Shown here: in pieces, positions 7,966 through 17,222 of the stretch | How the letters are laid out: each line of letters starts with the position of its first letter | Numbering within the stretch: position 1 is the first letter of the stretch | Assembly: GCA_015075405.1 (NCBI GenBank) | Contig: JABTUK010000001.1 | Coordinates: 2,088,664 to 2,152,663 of the forward strand | DNA from: Anaerolineales bacterium | GTDB lineage: Bacteria > Chloroflexota > Anaerolineae > 4572-78 > J111 | Reading direction: 5' to 3' | DNA length: 64,000 bases | The notes under the pieces: generated by a model | Database searches by the model: none | Told to the model about the DNA's origin: nothing | Seen by the model: only the letters and a program-made list of their open reading frames with translations | Made by a program: the position numbers and the translations under genes

Positions 7966-9393
7966 TTAAGCCTGGCTCAATTTCATCGGGCGACTTTCGG
8001 TGCGATCCGCCGCGCTCCTGGGCAGCCAGAGGGTGAAGATGGAGCCTTTGCCCACCTCGCTGGTAACAGTAATCTGGCCGCCGTGAGCCTGGGCAATCCA
8101 CTGGGCGATGGACAGACCGAGGCCAGTCCCTTTTTGGTTGTTGTCTTCGGCCCGGTAGAAGCGTTCAAAGATGTGGGGTAGGGCAGTGGGCGCAATGCCC
8201 CGGCCCGTGTCGGCGACGGTAATGCGGATCCACTCCGGCTCTCGAAACAGAGAGAGGGTGACATAGCCGCCGGGAGGGGTATGCTTGAGGGCATTGGTCA
8301 CCAGGTTGAGTAACAACTGTTTGAGCCGGTCAGCGTCGCCTTGCACCACCGCCTGATCTTCGTGCCCCAATTGAATATTAACCCCATTAGCCGTGACCCG
8401 CGCCTGGCGATAGACATCGAGAATAATAGTGTCGAGTTCCACCGGCTGCATGCGCAGGCTCAGACCGGCGTCGGCCTGGGAAAGCAGCAGCAAATCGGCG
8501 ACGATGCGCGACATGCGGTCGAGTTCGCCGTCTATAATCGAGAGCGCTTCATTTAACTCATTAGGGTCGTTGGTTGCGCCCCGGCGCAGTAAATCTACGT
8601 TGCCGCGAATGACCGTCAGCGGGGTGCGTAGCTCGTGGGATACGTCGGCGCTGAGGCGGACCTGGGCTTGAAAGAAGTTGTCCAGGCGCTCCAGCATGTC
8701 GTTAATGGTCACAATCAGCCGGTCAATTTCGTCATTGGTGTTTGAAATGGGCAGCCGCTGTTTCAAATCCTGGGCGCTGACAATTTGCATGGCGGCCTGG
8801 TTGATCCTTTCAATGGGGCGGAGGGTGGTCCAGGCCAGAAATGCGCCGACCAGCCCGGCTAAAATTAACCCGGCCAGCGTGCCGCCAATCAGAAAAAAGA
8901 AGACCTGCTGGAGCGTGTCTTCTACTTCTTTGAGCGATTGACCTACCTGAACGGCGCCAACCACGCGCGGCCCCAGTCGAATGGGGGCGCTGTAAATTCT
9001 GATCGGCGTTTTATCAATGGTAATGGTTTTGAAGAGGGAATGACCGTCGCGGTTGGCCTGTAACATTTCTTGGTCGGCGGGAAAGCGTTGTTTGCCCAGG
9101 TTGTCGGTGGAGGTCACCAACGTGCCATCGGCCTGGATGACCTGGATAAAAATGGCCGGTGAGGAAAAAACATTAAGCTCAGGGACTTCAATCCCAACCA
9201 CATTGCCGCTCTGGCGGATCACCGCCTGGGCCACAATGCCCGCGCCGACCTGTTGAGCGCGGTCTTGCAAGTTGCCATTTATCTGGCTGTGCAGCGAGTA
9301 TCCAAGCACCCAATAGAGCAAGATGCTGAAAGTGACCAGAATTGCTCCCAGCAGAAAGGTATACCAGAGGGTCAGACGAATTCGAATCGGCAT
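7966..9393 (-). CDS. Membrane sensor histidine kinase
   Basis: 475 residues. A membrane segment at about 9-31 is followed by a periplasmic sensor region of about 130 residues, a second membrane segment near 165-190 and a HAMP linker. The dimerisation domain carries the phosphorylated His in DVSHELRTPLTVI (about 252). The ATPase domain shows the N box (LLNLVTNALKH), DTGRGIAP and GTGLGLSIAQW. The complete set of motifs indicates an active kinase. It follows the response regulator gene at 9550-10230 in the same direction, so the two form a pair. The signal sensed is not evident. Confidence 0.95.
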   Translation of the reverse strand: MPIRIRLTLWYTFLLGAILVTFSILLYWVLGYSLHSQINGNLQDRAQQVGAGIVAQAVIRQSGNVVGIEVPELNVFSSPAIFIQVIQADGTLVTSTDNLGKQRFPADQEMLQANRDGHSLFKTITIDKTPIRIYSAPIRLGPRVVGAVQVGQSLKEVEDTLQQVFFFLIGGTLAGLILAGLVGAFLAWTTLRPIERINQAAMQIVSAQDLKQRLPISNTNDEIDRLIVTINDMLERLDNFFQAQVRLSADVSHELRTPLTVIRGNVDLLRRGATNDPNELNEALSIIDGELDRMSRIVADLLLLSQADAGLSLRMQPVELDTIILDVYRQARVTANGVNIQLGHEDQAVVQGDADRLKQLLLNLVTNALKHTPPGGYVTLSLFREPEWIRITVADTGRGIAPTALPHIFERFYRAEDNNQKGTGLGLSIAQWIAQAHGGQITVTSEVGKGSIFTLWLPRSAADRTESRPMKLSQA

Positions 9394-9411
9394 GAAAAAT
9401 TAAGAAATTAA

Positions 9412-9547
9412 GGGAGTAGGGAGTAAGGAGTAGGGAGTAGGGGGTAAGAAAGGAGTAGGGAGTAGGGAGTAAGAAATAAGTTGGGTGGCGGTGAGAGAAA
9501 AGGGTAAGGTCATAATACAAAAAATCCAAAATCTAAAATCCAAAATC
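9412..9547. repeat. Heptanucleotide tandem repeats between regulator and kinase genes
   Basis: Two tandem blocks: GGGAGTA variants over 9412-9473 and AAAATCC/AAAATCT over about 9520-9547. Unlike most related sites here, no complementary arm is visible. It fills the 156-bp spacer inside the two-component operon. Confidence 0.75.
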
Positions 9548-9549
9548 GT

Positions 9550-10230
9550 TTAGCTTTCGCGCAGGGCATAACCGACCCCGCGAATAGTATGCAGCAGGCG
9601 GGTCTCACCCTCAGCCTCTAATTTCGAGCGCAAGTAGCGGATGTAAACTTCGATAATGTTCGACTCGCCGCCAAAATCATAGCCCCAGATGCGATCATAA
9701 ATCTGGTCGCGGGTGAGCACCTGATTGGGATGCCGCATAAAAAGTTCAAGCAAGTCGTATTCTTTGGCAGTCAGCTCTACATTGCGCTGGCCGCGATGGG
9801 CCATACGGGTGGTCGGGCTGAGGGTCAAATCGGCAAAGGTGAGCGGCGCGTCGGACTCAATGGGGGCGCGGCGGCGGCGCAGAGCGCGGACTCGCGCTAA
9901 AAGTTCTTCAAAGGCAAAAGGTTTGACCATGTAATCGTCGGCCCCGGCTTCCAGCCCGGCCACTTTGTCGGGAATGGCGTCTTTGGCCGTGAGCATCAGA
10001 ATCGGGACTTGCAGTTCGCCTTCACGAATGCGCCGGCAAACGTTCAAGCCGTCAATACCGGGCAGCATAACATCCAAAATAACCAAATCGGGCAGCTCGC
10101 CGAAGGCCAATTCCAGCCCGGTTTCGCCATCGGTGGCTTGAATCACATTGTAGCCTTCGCGCCGCAGCCCCCGGCTGATAAAACCGGCAATCTGCGGTTC
10201 ATCTTCAACCAACAAGATTTTGTCGTTCAT
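9550..10230 (-). CDS. OmpR/PhoB-family response regulator
   Basis: 226 residues. The receiver domain has acidic residues at the end of strand 1 (LLVEDEP), the phospho-acceptor Asp53 in [10 protein letters not shown], the Thr in MLTAKD and the Lys in MVKPF. A winged-helix DNA-binding domain fills about 130-224 ([18 protein letters not shown], then [15 protein letters not shown], ending [13 protein letters not shown]). Works with the kinase encoded just downstream at 7966-9393. Targets cannot be inferred. Confidence 0.96.
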   Translation of the reverse strand: MNDKILLVEDEPQIAGFISRGLRREGYNVIQATDGETGLELAFGELPDLVILDVMLPGIDGLNVCRRIREGELQVPILMLTAKDAIPDKVAGLEAGADDYMVKPFAFEELLARVRALRRRRAPIESDAPLTFADLTLSPTTRMAHRGQRNVELTAKEYDLLELFMRHPNQVLTRDQIYDRIWGYDFGGESNIIEVYIRYLRSKLEAEGETRLLHTIRGVGYALRES

Positions 10231-10329
10231 GGAGGATTATTTTCTCTACTTTTAGATGGACTTGGTTCGTACATAATATTATACCAGAGGACAGCCGGGA
10301 GTTCAACAGGATTTCGTGGGGTTTGGGCC

Positions 10330-10386
10330 TGATACGTGATGCGTGATGCGTGATAACTCTAATCACGGGTCACGCATCACGTATCA
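10330..10386. repeat. Tandem-unit foldback downstream of recF
   Basis: The left arm repeats GATGCGT/GATACGT and the right arm is its near-complement (ATCACGGGTCACGCATC, then ACGTATCA), around the loop AACTCTA. It lies between the recF stop and the response regulator start, so it could end recF transcription on the minus strand. Confidence 0.75.
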
Positions 10387-10437
10387 CGTTACCGCTGATC
10401 CCTGAATTCCGAAAGAGCCACTATTTCTTGGAACCGC

Positions 10438-11649
10438 CTAAATCTGACCCACTTCTTCCAGTTGCCCCATTGTCACCGAGAACAGTTTGGAGCGCTGCCG
10501 AAACGCCTCGTCGTAATCGCTCCAATCGGTGGTGGTCAGGAGGGCCTGACCGGCCTGGTCCACAATATTGATGATATGCTGGCGGCGCTCGGCGTCGAGT
10601 TCGCTCATTACATCGTCAAGCAGGAGCACCGGGGTTTCGCCGGTGCTTTGCTGCATCAGGGCCACTTCGGCCAGCTTGGTACTCAGGGCGGCGGTGCGCT
10701 GCTGCCCACGCGAACCATAGAGGGTCATATCAATGCCGTCTACCAAAAAGTGCAAATCGTCGCGGTGCGGGCCAACCAGGGTGACGCCACGTTGAATATC
10801 TTCGCGCCGGGATTGCTGCAAATAGGCCAGAAATGTCTGGCGCACCTCTTTGACCGGCGGAGCGACCGTGCTGTAGGGGGCCAGGTCTTCCATAAGCAGG
10901 GGTAACTGGTAATCGGGTTTGGGGCGTTGGTACAGATCAAAGCTAGGGGCATAGTACAGACGCAGCCCTTCTTTGCCGCCGCTGACTTCGCGGTGGCGCT
11001 GCCGGGCCACCGCGTCCAACTCCAGCACGGCGTTGTGGCGCTGCGTCACCAGAGTAGCCCCATCGTGAGCGATTTGCTCATCCCAGTAAAGGAGTTGATC
11101 GGCGTTGCCGTTGCGCTCGGCCAAATCTTTGAGCAGGGCGTTGCGGTTAGCCAGGACTTTATTATAGCGGGTGAGAGCCTGGCAGTAATCCGGGTTGATC
11201 TGGCACAAGGTGGTATCCAGGTAGCGGCGGCGAATGGCCGGGGCGCCGGTGACTAATTCAATATCTTCGGGCAGGAACATGACCGTTGTCAATTTGCCGA
11301 CGATGTCTAAAGCCCGTTTTTTGCTGCCGTTGAGCCGAATATCTTTGCGAAAGCCGTCATTCTCACGAACCAGGGTAATGGCCAGCCGAAAACTATCCAG
11401 CTTGGTTTTGACGGTGGCTTCGACGCGGGCAAAAGGCAAGGGTTCCTGCTTGAGAGTCAGCCAGTTGATAAGCTGCTGGTCGGTGCGGGCGTGGACGCTG
11501 CGGGTGGTGGAAAGAAAAAAGATGGCTTCCAGCAGGCTGGTTTTACCCTGGGCGTTATCGCCGCGCAGCAAAATGGGGCCGGGTGGCAATTCGACGGCTA
11601 GACGGCTGTAATTGCGATAATTGGTTAGGGACAGGTGGCTAATGTGCAT
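10438..11649 (-). CDS. recF: DNA repair and replication protein RecF
   Basis: Cytoplasmic SMC-like ATPase that helps load RecA at gaps through RecOR. The protein begins MHISHLSLTNYRNYSRL, the usual RecF start. Walker A is GDNAQGKTS (Lys36), the ABC-like signature is GSRGQQRTAAL and Walker B is LLLDDVMSELD near the C terminus. The 403-residue length is slightly above usual. The frame stays open upstream to an ATG at 11709, but that stretch is a foldback repeat encoding non-family sequence, so ATG 11649 is chosen. The usual dnaA-dnaN-gyrB neighbours are absent from the window. Confidence 0.95.
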   Translation of the reverse strand: MHISHLSLTNYRNYSRLAVELPPGPILLRGDNAQGKTSLLEAIFFLSTTRSVHARTDQQLINWLTLKQEPLPFARVEATVKTKLDSFRLAITLVRENDGFRKDIRLNGSKKRALDIVGKLTTVMFLPEDIELVTGAPAIRRRYLDTTLCQINPDYCQALTRYNKVLANRNALLKDLAERNGNADQLLYWDEQIAHDGATLVTQRHNAVLELDAVARQRHREVSGGKEGLRLYYAPSFDLYQRPKPDYQLPLLMEDLAPYSTVAPPVKEVRQTFLAYLQQSRREDIQRGVTLVGPHRDDLHFLVDGIDMTLYGSRGQQRTAALSTKLAEVALMQQSTGETPVLLLDDVMSELDAERRQHIINIVDQAGQALLTTTDWSDYDEAFRQRSKLFSVTMGQLEEVGQI

Positions 11650-11681
11650 ATTTAATCTGGGTATGGGCCTGAAACATAAAA

Positions 11682-11710
11682 CGTGAAACGTAAAAACTTT
11701 ACGTTTCACG
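11682..11710. repeat. Foldback upstream of recF
   Basis: CGTGAAACGTAAA is followed after 3 bp by its exact reverse complement TTTACGTTTCACG. It sits just before the recF start on the minus strand and produces a false N-terminal extension of the recF frame. Confidence 0.75.
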
Positions 11711-11791
11711 AGCGTGTGAGGATTATAACATAAGAGGAAAGGGGAATGAAAAGCAGACTACGGATTCGGCGCGTTGCCTGCCTAAAATTAG

Positions 11792-11818
11792 CAGAGCCTT
11801 CCATTTGGGAAGGCTCTG
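11792..11818. terminator. Probable terminator downstream of the PfkB gene
   Basis: CAGAGCCTTCC and GGAAGGCTCTG form an 11-bp perfect stem with a short loop. Read on the minus strand it is followed by TAATTTT, a weak U-tract. It lies in the 447-bp gap (11710-12156) between recF and the PfkB gene. Apart from this hairpin and the repeat at 12024-12154 I see nothing there. Confidence 0.55.
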
Positions 11819-12023
11819 TTATTAGATCGGACGATATTAGGTTGTGATAAAACTAAAGCGCGGGTCGCTTTATAATAAATTTTGTGGGCGGCGAGGTTCT
11901 ACCCTGAACCTCTATGCACAACCCAACTTATTGTTTGTTAGTTTGACCCCGTCTGCTTTGAATCCAGTATAACAGAGGGTAGTACTTTAGGGTAGTGACA
12001 AATGTCATTAGGTGGGATGATGA

Positions 12024-12154
12024 ATGTCATTGCAAGGCCAGATGCCGAAGCAATCTCCCCGCCGGGGTAGGAGACTGCTTCGCCTGTGGCTCGCAGCGAC
12101 ATGATCAAGCTATTTTCGAGGAGACTGCTTCGCCTACGGCTCGCAGCGACATGA
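12024..12154. repeat. REP-like repeat of the ATGTCATTGC type with a duplicated half
   Basis: ATGTCATTGC and GAAGCAATCTCC face GGAGACTGCTTCG and GCAGCGACAT, a palindrome of about 80 bp (12024-12104). The right half is repeated almost exactly at 12118-12154. It lies directly downstream of the PfkB gene stop. Elements with this core are a familiar class in environmental bacterial genomes. Confidence 0.65.
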
Positions 12155-12156
12155 GG

Positions 12157-13215
12157 TTATTGACGAAGGAAATTATTAATCTCGCGCAGTTTCGCCAGCC
12201 GCTGTTCGGCCTGGGTGCGGCTGATTTGCAGGGCATGTAGTCCTCCAAACCCCTCGATAATGAACGAGGCGGAAACTGTGCCATATAAGGCCGCTTGCGC
12301 CGGGTCGCCGGTTTCGAGGTAGCCGATGGCAAAACCGCCGCAGAAGGAATCACCCGCGCCCGTCAAATCGTCTACCTGAGCGGGGTAGGGTAGAATTTGA
12401 TAGAAGGCATCACGCTCGCGGTCATAAAGGGCCGCGCCGTGATCGCCCTGTTTGATGACCACAATTTTGGGGCCGCGCCGGGCAATCTGGCGGCAGAAAA
12501 CGTCAACCTCGTAAGCAGGCATCAGGCTTTCGGCTTCAGCTTCGCTGGGCATAAAGGCGTCAGCCCGGCTGAGGAGTTTGAGCAGGTCGGGATCATCAAA
12601 GTTACCGTTGAGGTAATAAGGTAAAATATCCACGGAGACAAAAATATCGGGCCGCTCTTGCAGGGCCTCGATCCAGGCCAGGGTTGTTTCCAGGCGCATC
12701 GGCGACAGGTGGATCGAAGCCACATTCCATAAGGGGGGCGCTAATTCTTGGGGCAAGGGTGAGTTGCGGAGATGGACGCGCCGGGCGGCGGCGCTGTAAG
12801 CGGCGCTCTCCTCGGCTGTCAGTGGGGTGCTGCTAAACGGGCTGGGCGTTAAGAGGACTACTTCGGTGTTGCGAGAAAAGTAGCGCCGGTAGCCGCTCAA
12901 CTCGTAAATGGTCCAGGCCCGCAGCGTTTCTTCGTCTTTCTGGATCAAGCCGGAAGTATCAATGGCGCTTTGTTCGAGGCGAGCGGTGTATTCGGGCGGC
13001 CAATCGTAGCCGACAACGGCGGCAATGCCCACTTGATTCGACCAAATATTGGCTCCCACTGCGGCATAAAGGGCATTTCCACCCGGATCCGCCATGCTGG
13101 TGCGGCCATCGGCATAGACGGTGTCGTTCAAGGCCAGCGAGCCAACGCAAAGATGTTTTGTTCCCAAGATGTCCTCCCCGGATTGCAGAATAACATAAGC
13201 CGGGCGCTCTGTCAA
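12157..13215 (-). CDS. PfkB-family carbohydrate kinase
   Basis: 352 residues of the ribokinase/PfkB fold. The first signature-like region is PGGNALYAAVGANIW, and the C-terminal signature DDLTGAGDSFCGGFA carries the catalytic Asp (about 289) and the anion hole. VVIKQGDHGAALYD is the typical strand before it. These enzymes phosphorylate sugars or nucleosides with ATP; the substrate is not predictable and no sugar pathway genes adjoin. It follows an FHA gene from which it is separated by a terminator, so it is probably transcribed alone. Confidence 0.88.
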   Translation of the reverse strand: MTERPAYVILQSGEDILGTKHLCVGSLALNDTVYADGRTSMADPGGNALYAAVGANIWSNQVGIAAVVGYDWPPEYTARLEQSAIDTSGLIQKDEETLRAWTIYELSGYRRYFSRNTEVVLLTPSPFSSTPLTAEESAAYSAAARRVHLRNSPLPQELAPPLWNVASIHLSPMRLETTLAWIEALQERPDIFVSVDILPYYLNGNFDDPDLLKLLSRADAFMPSEAEAESLMPAYEVDVFCRQIARRGPKIVVIKQGDHGAALYDRERDAFYQILPYPAQVDDLTGAGDSFCGGFAIGYLETGDPAQAALYGTVSASFIIEGFGGLHALQISRTQAEQRLAKLREINNFLRQ

Positions 13216-13230
13216 TGGGGCAGATATAAC

Positions 13231-13273
13231 AAAAAGCCGCCCCGTTGTCCTGTTGACAGGTGGGCCGGCTTTT
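13231..13273 (-). terminator. Rho-independent terminator of the FHA gene
   Basis: On the minus strand AAAAGCCGGCCC pairs with GGGGCGGCTTTT (one mismatch), with CCTGTCAACAGG inside, and is followed by TTTTTGTT. It lies 30 bp beyond the stop of the FHA gene at 13304. Confidence 0.8.
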
Positions 13274-13303
13274 GATCCAAATAAGCGAGAGAGTTAATTG
13301 AAG

Positions 13304-13897
13304 TCAAGCCAAATTATAATAAAGCTCCAGCGTTTGCCTGAACACTTCGATTCCGGTGGCATTTCGGAACGAAATCGGGTCGAGTAACGCCCAGCCGGCT
13401 ACAGCCAGCAAGCCGCAAATACAGAGCAATAATAAACAGCCACAGCCATAGAGGAGATACTGGGTGGATTTATTGTTGGCTCGAGCTGCCGGCGCGCCAG
13501 GTGGAGGGGCGTAAGCCGGAGCTTGTTGGGGCGGAGCCTGATAAAAGGCCGGCCCTATCTCCGCCCCGGAGAGCTGAAAGACCAGCGCTGTTTGTCCAAT
13601 GCCGATGCTATCGCCGGGATTAAGGGCCTGCGGCATGGTAATCTGCATCCCGTTAACAAAGGTGCCGTTAGTGCTGCCCATGTCTTCGATAACGTAACGG
13701 CCTCCTTGCCAGCTCACACGGGCATGGCGGCGTGAGGATTCGGGGTCTTGGAGGACAATATCCAGCCCTTCTTCCCGCCCCAGGATTACCTGGCTGCCAG
13801 AGATGACAAAGCTCATCCCTGCCTGAGTGCCCTGCCGAACCACCAGGGTGGCACTGGGCCGGCCCTGCCCCATCATCGTTGGTTCGTTGTCGTACAT
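13304..13897 (-). CDS. FHA-domain protein with a C-terminal membrane anchor
   Basis: 197 residues. An FHA phosphothreonine-binding domain covers about 15-110, with the conserved motifs VILGREEGLDIVL, SSRRHARV and DMGSTNGTFVNG. A Pro/Ala-rich linker (QAPPQQAPAYAPPPG) leads to one membrane helix at about 152-175 that is rich in Cys and Leu. The FHA domain should face the cytoplasm and bind a phosphoprotein, possibly a substrate of a Ser/Thr kinase encoded elsewhere. It lies downstream of a second FHA gene in the same direction. Confidence 0.88.
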   Translation of the reverse strand: MYDNEPTMMGQGRPSATLVVRQGTQAGMSFVISGSQVILGREEGLDIVLQDPESSRRHARVSWQGGRYVIEDMGSTNGTFVNGMQITMPQALNPGDSIGIGQTALVFQLSGAEIGPAFYQAPPQQAPAYAPPPGAPAARANNKSTQYLLYGCGCLLLLCICGLLAVAGWALLDPISFRNATGIEVFRQTLELYYNLA

Positions 13898-14046
13898 TGT
13901 CGTGCGGTCCTCCTGGTCGAAATAGTGAAAAATAGCAGCGGGCTTGTCCCTATCTCAGGCGACTACAAGGGTCGCGCTACCGTTACTTTAGACTTTGACT
14001 ATATTAGCAAAGAAACCGGAAGATTGTCAATTTTTCCGGCAGTGAG

Positions 14047-15951
14047 TTATCGCCATGTCACCCATTCAACATCCAAATCATCATCGCTGCCATTGGGAAA
14101 CCAGAGCTTGCCCAGCCGGCCCTGGTTGGTTCGATAGCAAATCGAGCCTCCTTCTAAAATTCTATTGCCCGAATCAGCAGGGTCGTCACTGCCATCCATA
14201 AAATCGTAAGCCCCGAAAGAAGCGTTTTCACATTCGCTTTTTGAAAGGTTTCTTAAATCACTCAAATCTCGCATGGGGGCTAGTTGAGCGCCATTTCTGG
14301 CTCTAAAGTATCGTTCGTCATCGTCAACATCCCACCTAAAGTCATTGCCGCCATCATCAACGTCAATCGCGTCACCATCTGATAACTCAGCCGAGCCGGC
14401 CGAGAAAATGGGGTTGTTAACCTCCACCCGGATTTCTTCTCTGTATTCAGAGCCATCCAACCGGATGACTCGAAAATCGTAAGTTTTTGACTCCTTGGGG
14501 CAATCTCTGATATTGGCCGAACCGCCTACCCCTTGGTCTTCAAAGTAAACTTCGCGCACGCCACTGGTATTCCAGGTGACATTAACACAATCCCCCCCCT
14601 CAATATTGGTGGGCGAAACATTGAAGTCAATAAAGGTTGGTTGGCCGGTGGGGGTGGGCGTGGGTGTATCGGTAGGTGTGGGCGTGGGTGGGAGAGCAGT
14701 GGCCGTGGGTGTATCGGTTGGCGGCACTACTGTCGCGGTCGGCGTAGGGGTGCCGGTGGGGGTGGGCGGAGCCTGGGCAACTGCCACGTTATCTGCGTTG
14801 GCGGTAGTAGAAAAGGCCGGGTCGGCGGCTACCCAGCCGATGCCATCGGCCGCCGGGCTAAAGCGGATTTGCCACCATTGGCGGGTTTCATCGCGGCCAA
14901 TAATTTCAACGGTCACTCCGGCGGGCAGGAGACCCAACAGGTCATACTGAATCCCCGGCCCGGAGCGCACATTGAGATCGGTTTTGGTGGTCAGAGAAGG
15001 ATTGGCCGGTACAGTGGGGGTCGGCGTCTCAGTCGGCGCTGTTGGGGTGGGGGTCTCATCTCCGGCGTTGTCAGCGCCGGCATTTACCGTCACGGTCGTG
15101 GGGGCGCTGACCTGCCCTTCCGAGTTAAAAGCTTTGACTTCAAGGGTATAGGTTCCCGGAGCGGGCGGCGTCCATTGGAAGGAAGCAGTCAGGGTGGCCT
15201 GGCCTTGTTCTACCGGGCTGATGGCGTCGGCGGTTTTGATGTTGCTCACCCACAGTTCCATCCGCTTGACTCCGGTGGGGTCTGAGGCCGTCGCCTGGAC
15301 TGTGACCGGCACGTTGACTTGCACCTGACTGTTGGCTATAGGCGCGGTAATAACAACGGTGGGAATCCCGCCCACGGTTGAGCCGCGATCCTGGGTTAAA
15401 AAGTAAGCCGTAACCCCGGCAATAATGACGACTACCAAAATTAAGGCAATGATTCCGCCGACCACCAACATATTGAAGCCGGACGATTCGGCAGGCGGCG
15501 CTGAGATAGGTCGGGGGGAGGGCGGGCTGCTCACGCGCGGCGGGACTGGCGGCGGCGAAGCAACCGGCGGCGGGTAGGTTCGCTTATCCATCGAAATTTG
15601 CGTTATGCCGATGGTAGTAGGGGCGGCAAACCCTTTGACCCCAAAAACAGATGAGCCGATGCTGATAATATCGGCCGGTTGCAAGACCTGCTGACCCACC
15701 ACCGGCTTGCCATTGACCAACGTGCCATTGGTGCTGCCCAGGTCTTCAATAATTATTTCGTCGCCCTGGCGAAGCAGGCGGGCGTGATTGCGAGACACCT
15801 GGGTGTCGTCTAAAACAATATCATTTTCCGTGCCCCGGCCAAAAGATAGGATATCTCCGGTAATCGGAAACCCTTTGCCCGCCAACGGCCCGGCATGCAC
15901 AACCAGTTGCAGTTGACCGGGACCGGGACTATAAGCTGATGGATGACTCAT
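14047..15951 (-). CDS. FHA-domain membrane protein with Ig-like and SH3 extracellular modules
   Basis: 634 residues. A cytoplasmic FHA domain at about 10-100 (GRGTENDIVLDD, VSRNHARL, DLGSTNGTLVNG) is followed by a Pro/Ser linker and one membrane helix near 160-185. Outside are an Ig-like domain (about 200-290), a TPTPT linker, a bacterial SH3 domain (LNVRSGPGIQYDLLGLLPAG), a second TPTPT linker and an Ig-like C-terminal region of about 190 residues. The layout suggests phospho-signalling inside coupled to wall binding outside; that is inference. The start codon at 15951 gives MSHPSAYSPGPGQLQL immediately before the FHA domain. Confidence 0.85.
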   Translation of the reverse strand: MSHPSAYSPGPGQLQLVVHAGPLAGKGFPITGDILSFGRGTENDIVLDDTQVSRNHARLLRQGDEIIIEDLGSTNGTLVNGKPVVGQQVLQPADIISIGSSVFGVKGFAAPTTIGITQISMDKRTYPPPVASPPPVPPRVSSPPSPRPISAPPAESSGFNMLVVGGIIALILVVVIIAGVTAYFLTQDRGSTVGGIPTVVITAPIANSQVQVNVPVTVQATASDPTGVKRMELWVSNIKTADAISPVEQGQATLTASFQWTPPAPGTYTLEVKAFNSEGQVSAPTTVTVNAGADNAGDETPTPTAPTETPTPTVPANPSLTTKTDLNVRSGPGIQYDLLGLLPAGVTVEIIGRDETRQWWQIRFSPAADGIGWVAADPAFSTTANADNVAVAQAPPTPTGTPTPTATVVPPTDTPTATALPPTPTPTDTPTPTPTGQPTFIDFNVSPTNIEGGDCVNVTWNTSGVREVYFEDQGVGGSANIRDCPKESKTYDFRVIRLDGSEYREEIRVEVNNPIFSAGSAELSDGDAIDVDDGGNDFRWDVDDDERYFRARNGAQLAPMRDLSDLRNLSKSECENASFGAYDFMDGSDDPADSGNRILEGGSICYRTNQGRLGKLWFPNGSDDDLDVEWVTWR

Positions 15952-16123
15952 AAAAAGAACTCCCCCGATTGATGTGCGTGACTTATGATAACCCTATTTG
16001 ATTGTAAACTCAAGTTATTCGTTTGCTTGTTGTATGGGATTGTATACTCGTCAACCGCCAAAACCTTCATTATTTTCTGTCAAGTTGAGTTTGAAGGCAA
16101 AGTATGTTACATTAAACAAGAAG

Positions 16124-16248
16124 GTAGCTGCTCCGGCATGTCATTTCGACCGAAGGGAGAAATCCCCCTGCCTTACTTTTACATGGTGCGCCATGGGGAC
16201 CCTTCACGTCGACCTTCGGCCTCGAAATGACATGCGCTTGAGTAGTAA
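16124..16248. repeat. ATGTCATTTCGA palindromic repeat, copy 2
   Basis: Inner arms CATGTCATTTCGACCGAAGG and CCTTCGGCCTCGAAATGACA, with GAGAAATC inside and TGAGTAGTAA at the right end; the left outer end is degraded. It occupies much of the 331-bp divergent gap between the FHA gene (15951) and the secreted protein gene (16283). Otherwise only the ribosome binding site GGGAGG at 16271 is seen there. Confidence 0.85.
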
Positions 16249-16282
16249 CCTAAGAATAATCAAACCCTGCGGGAGGCGTACC

Positions 16283-17134
16283 ATGCGTAAATCTCAAATC
16301 GGACTGGTAGCAGTTATTTCGACGTTTTTAACCTTGCTCATTATCAGTGGGTCGCTATTGATTTTTAGCCAAGTTTCAGCCGCGCCGAGCGCAGCTCCTT
16401 TGGCTCAAACTAACGCCTCTCTGAGTTATACGAGCGTCTCGGCTCTGGCTTTTGGGCCGGTAAGCCAGTTTGCGGTTTATTACAAAGATTTTAATCAGCA
16501 GCTTTTAACGCTGGGCAATCAACCGCGCAATTTTACCGGCGATAGCAACCGCTTTATCGCTTCCCTAACCCTGGCCGACCAAACCGTGCTGAGCGGCCTG
16601 ACCGTATTTGGTCAGGATTTTGACCCTCAGGGCGAAATCCGGCTGCGATTCAAACGCTGCGATCACAACCAGCCGCGCTGTGTTATCCTGGCCGAAAACG
16701 CCAGCACCGTAGAATATGACGGCGGACTCTTTGAAAAAGTTTCACTTTTTAATGAGCCGGTGGATAACGCCTTTTACGACTATTTTCTGGAACTCGAACT
16801 CACGGCCCTGGGCAACAGCGGGCTGCGCTCGGTGCGCCTGGAAACAACCAGCGCCGGGACCGGATCGCCGCCCCCAGCCAATCTCCAGAAGTGGTCGCTT
16901 TCCGGCGAAACCACCAGCTTCCGCCTGCCCAACCAAACCACCACCCAGGCCCGCATCTGCACCGACGACTTCGGACACCTGGATAACCCCACCCATTACC
17001 CCATTCTGGTGGTTGACGGCCAGGTGATTAACCTGGCTTCGAACACCTGCATTTTGGTCTGGGGTTACAGCATTGAACTGCGTCGCAATTATAACACCGG
17101 CCCGTCGTCGGGAACCTATCAATTTTTAAGATAG
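16283..17134 (+). CDS. Secreted hypothetical protein
   Basis: 283 residues from ATG 16283, which has GGGAGG at 16271 as ribosome binding site. The frame is open further upstream but only through the palindromic repeat, so the long version is rejected. A signal peptide (about 1-35: basic MRKSQIG, hydrophobic core, QVSAAP) leads to a mature protein rich in beta-strand residues with four Cys (KRCDHNQPRCVIL, RICTDDFG, NTCILVWG) that may form disulphides. No known domain recognised. Probably a surface protein. Confidence 0.8.
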   Translation: MRKSQIGLVAVISTFLTLLIISGSLLIFSQVSAAPSAAPLAQTNASLSYTSVSALAFGPVSQFAVYYKDFNQQLLTLGNQPRNFTGDSNRFIASLTLADQTVLSGLTVFGQDFDPQGEIRLRFKRCDHNQPRCVILAENASTVEYDGGLFEKVSLFNEPVDNAFYDYFLELELTALGNSGLRSVRLETTSAGTGSPPPANLQKWSLSGETTSFRLPNQTTTQARICTDDFGHLDNPTHYPILVVDGQVINLASNTCILVWGYSIELRRNYNTGPSSGTYQFLR

Positions 17135-17149
17135 CTGATTTCACCCAAT

Positions 17150-17190
17150 CAAAAAGAGCAACGTGCGATTCAGCGGCGTTGCTCTTTTGA
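17150..17190. terminator. Bidirectional terminator between convergent genes
   Basis: AAAAAGAGCAACG and CGTTGCTCTTTTG form a 12-13 bp stem flanked by A on the left and T on the right, so it can work in both directions. It sits between the secreted protein gene (stop 17134) and the lipoprotein gene (stop 17223). Confidence 0.85.
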
Positions 17191-17222
17191 TTCCACAGTT
17201 GGCTTGAAACTTATCCGATTTC

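Noticed and set aside
15998..16282. N-terminal extension of the secreted protein gene
   Set aside because: The extension is encoded by a palindromic repeat and would precede the signal peptide; ATG 16283 has a good ribosome binding site.
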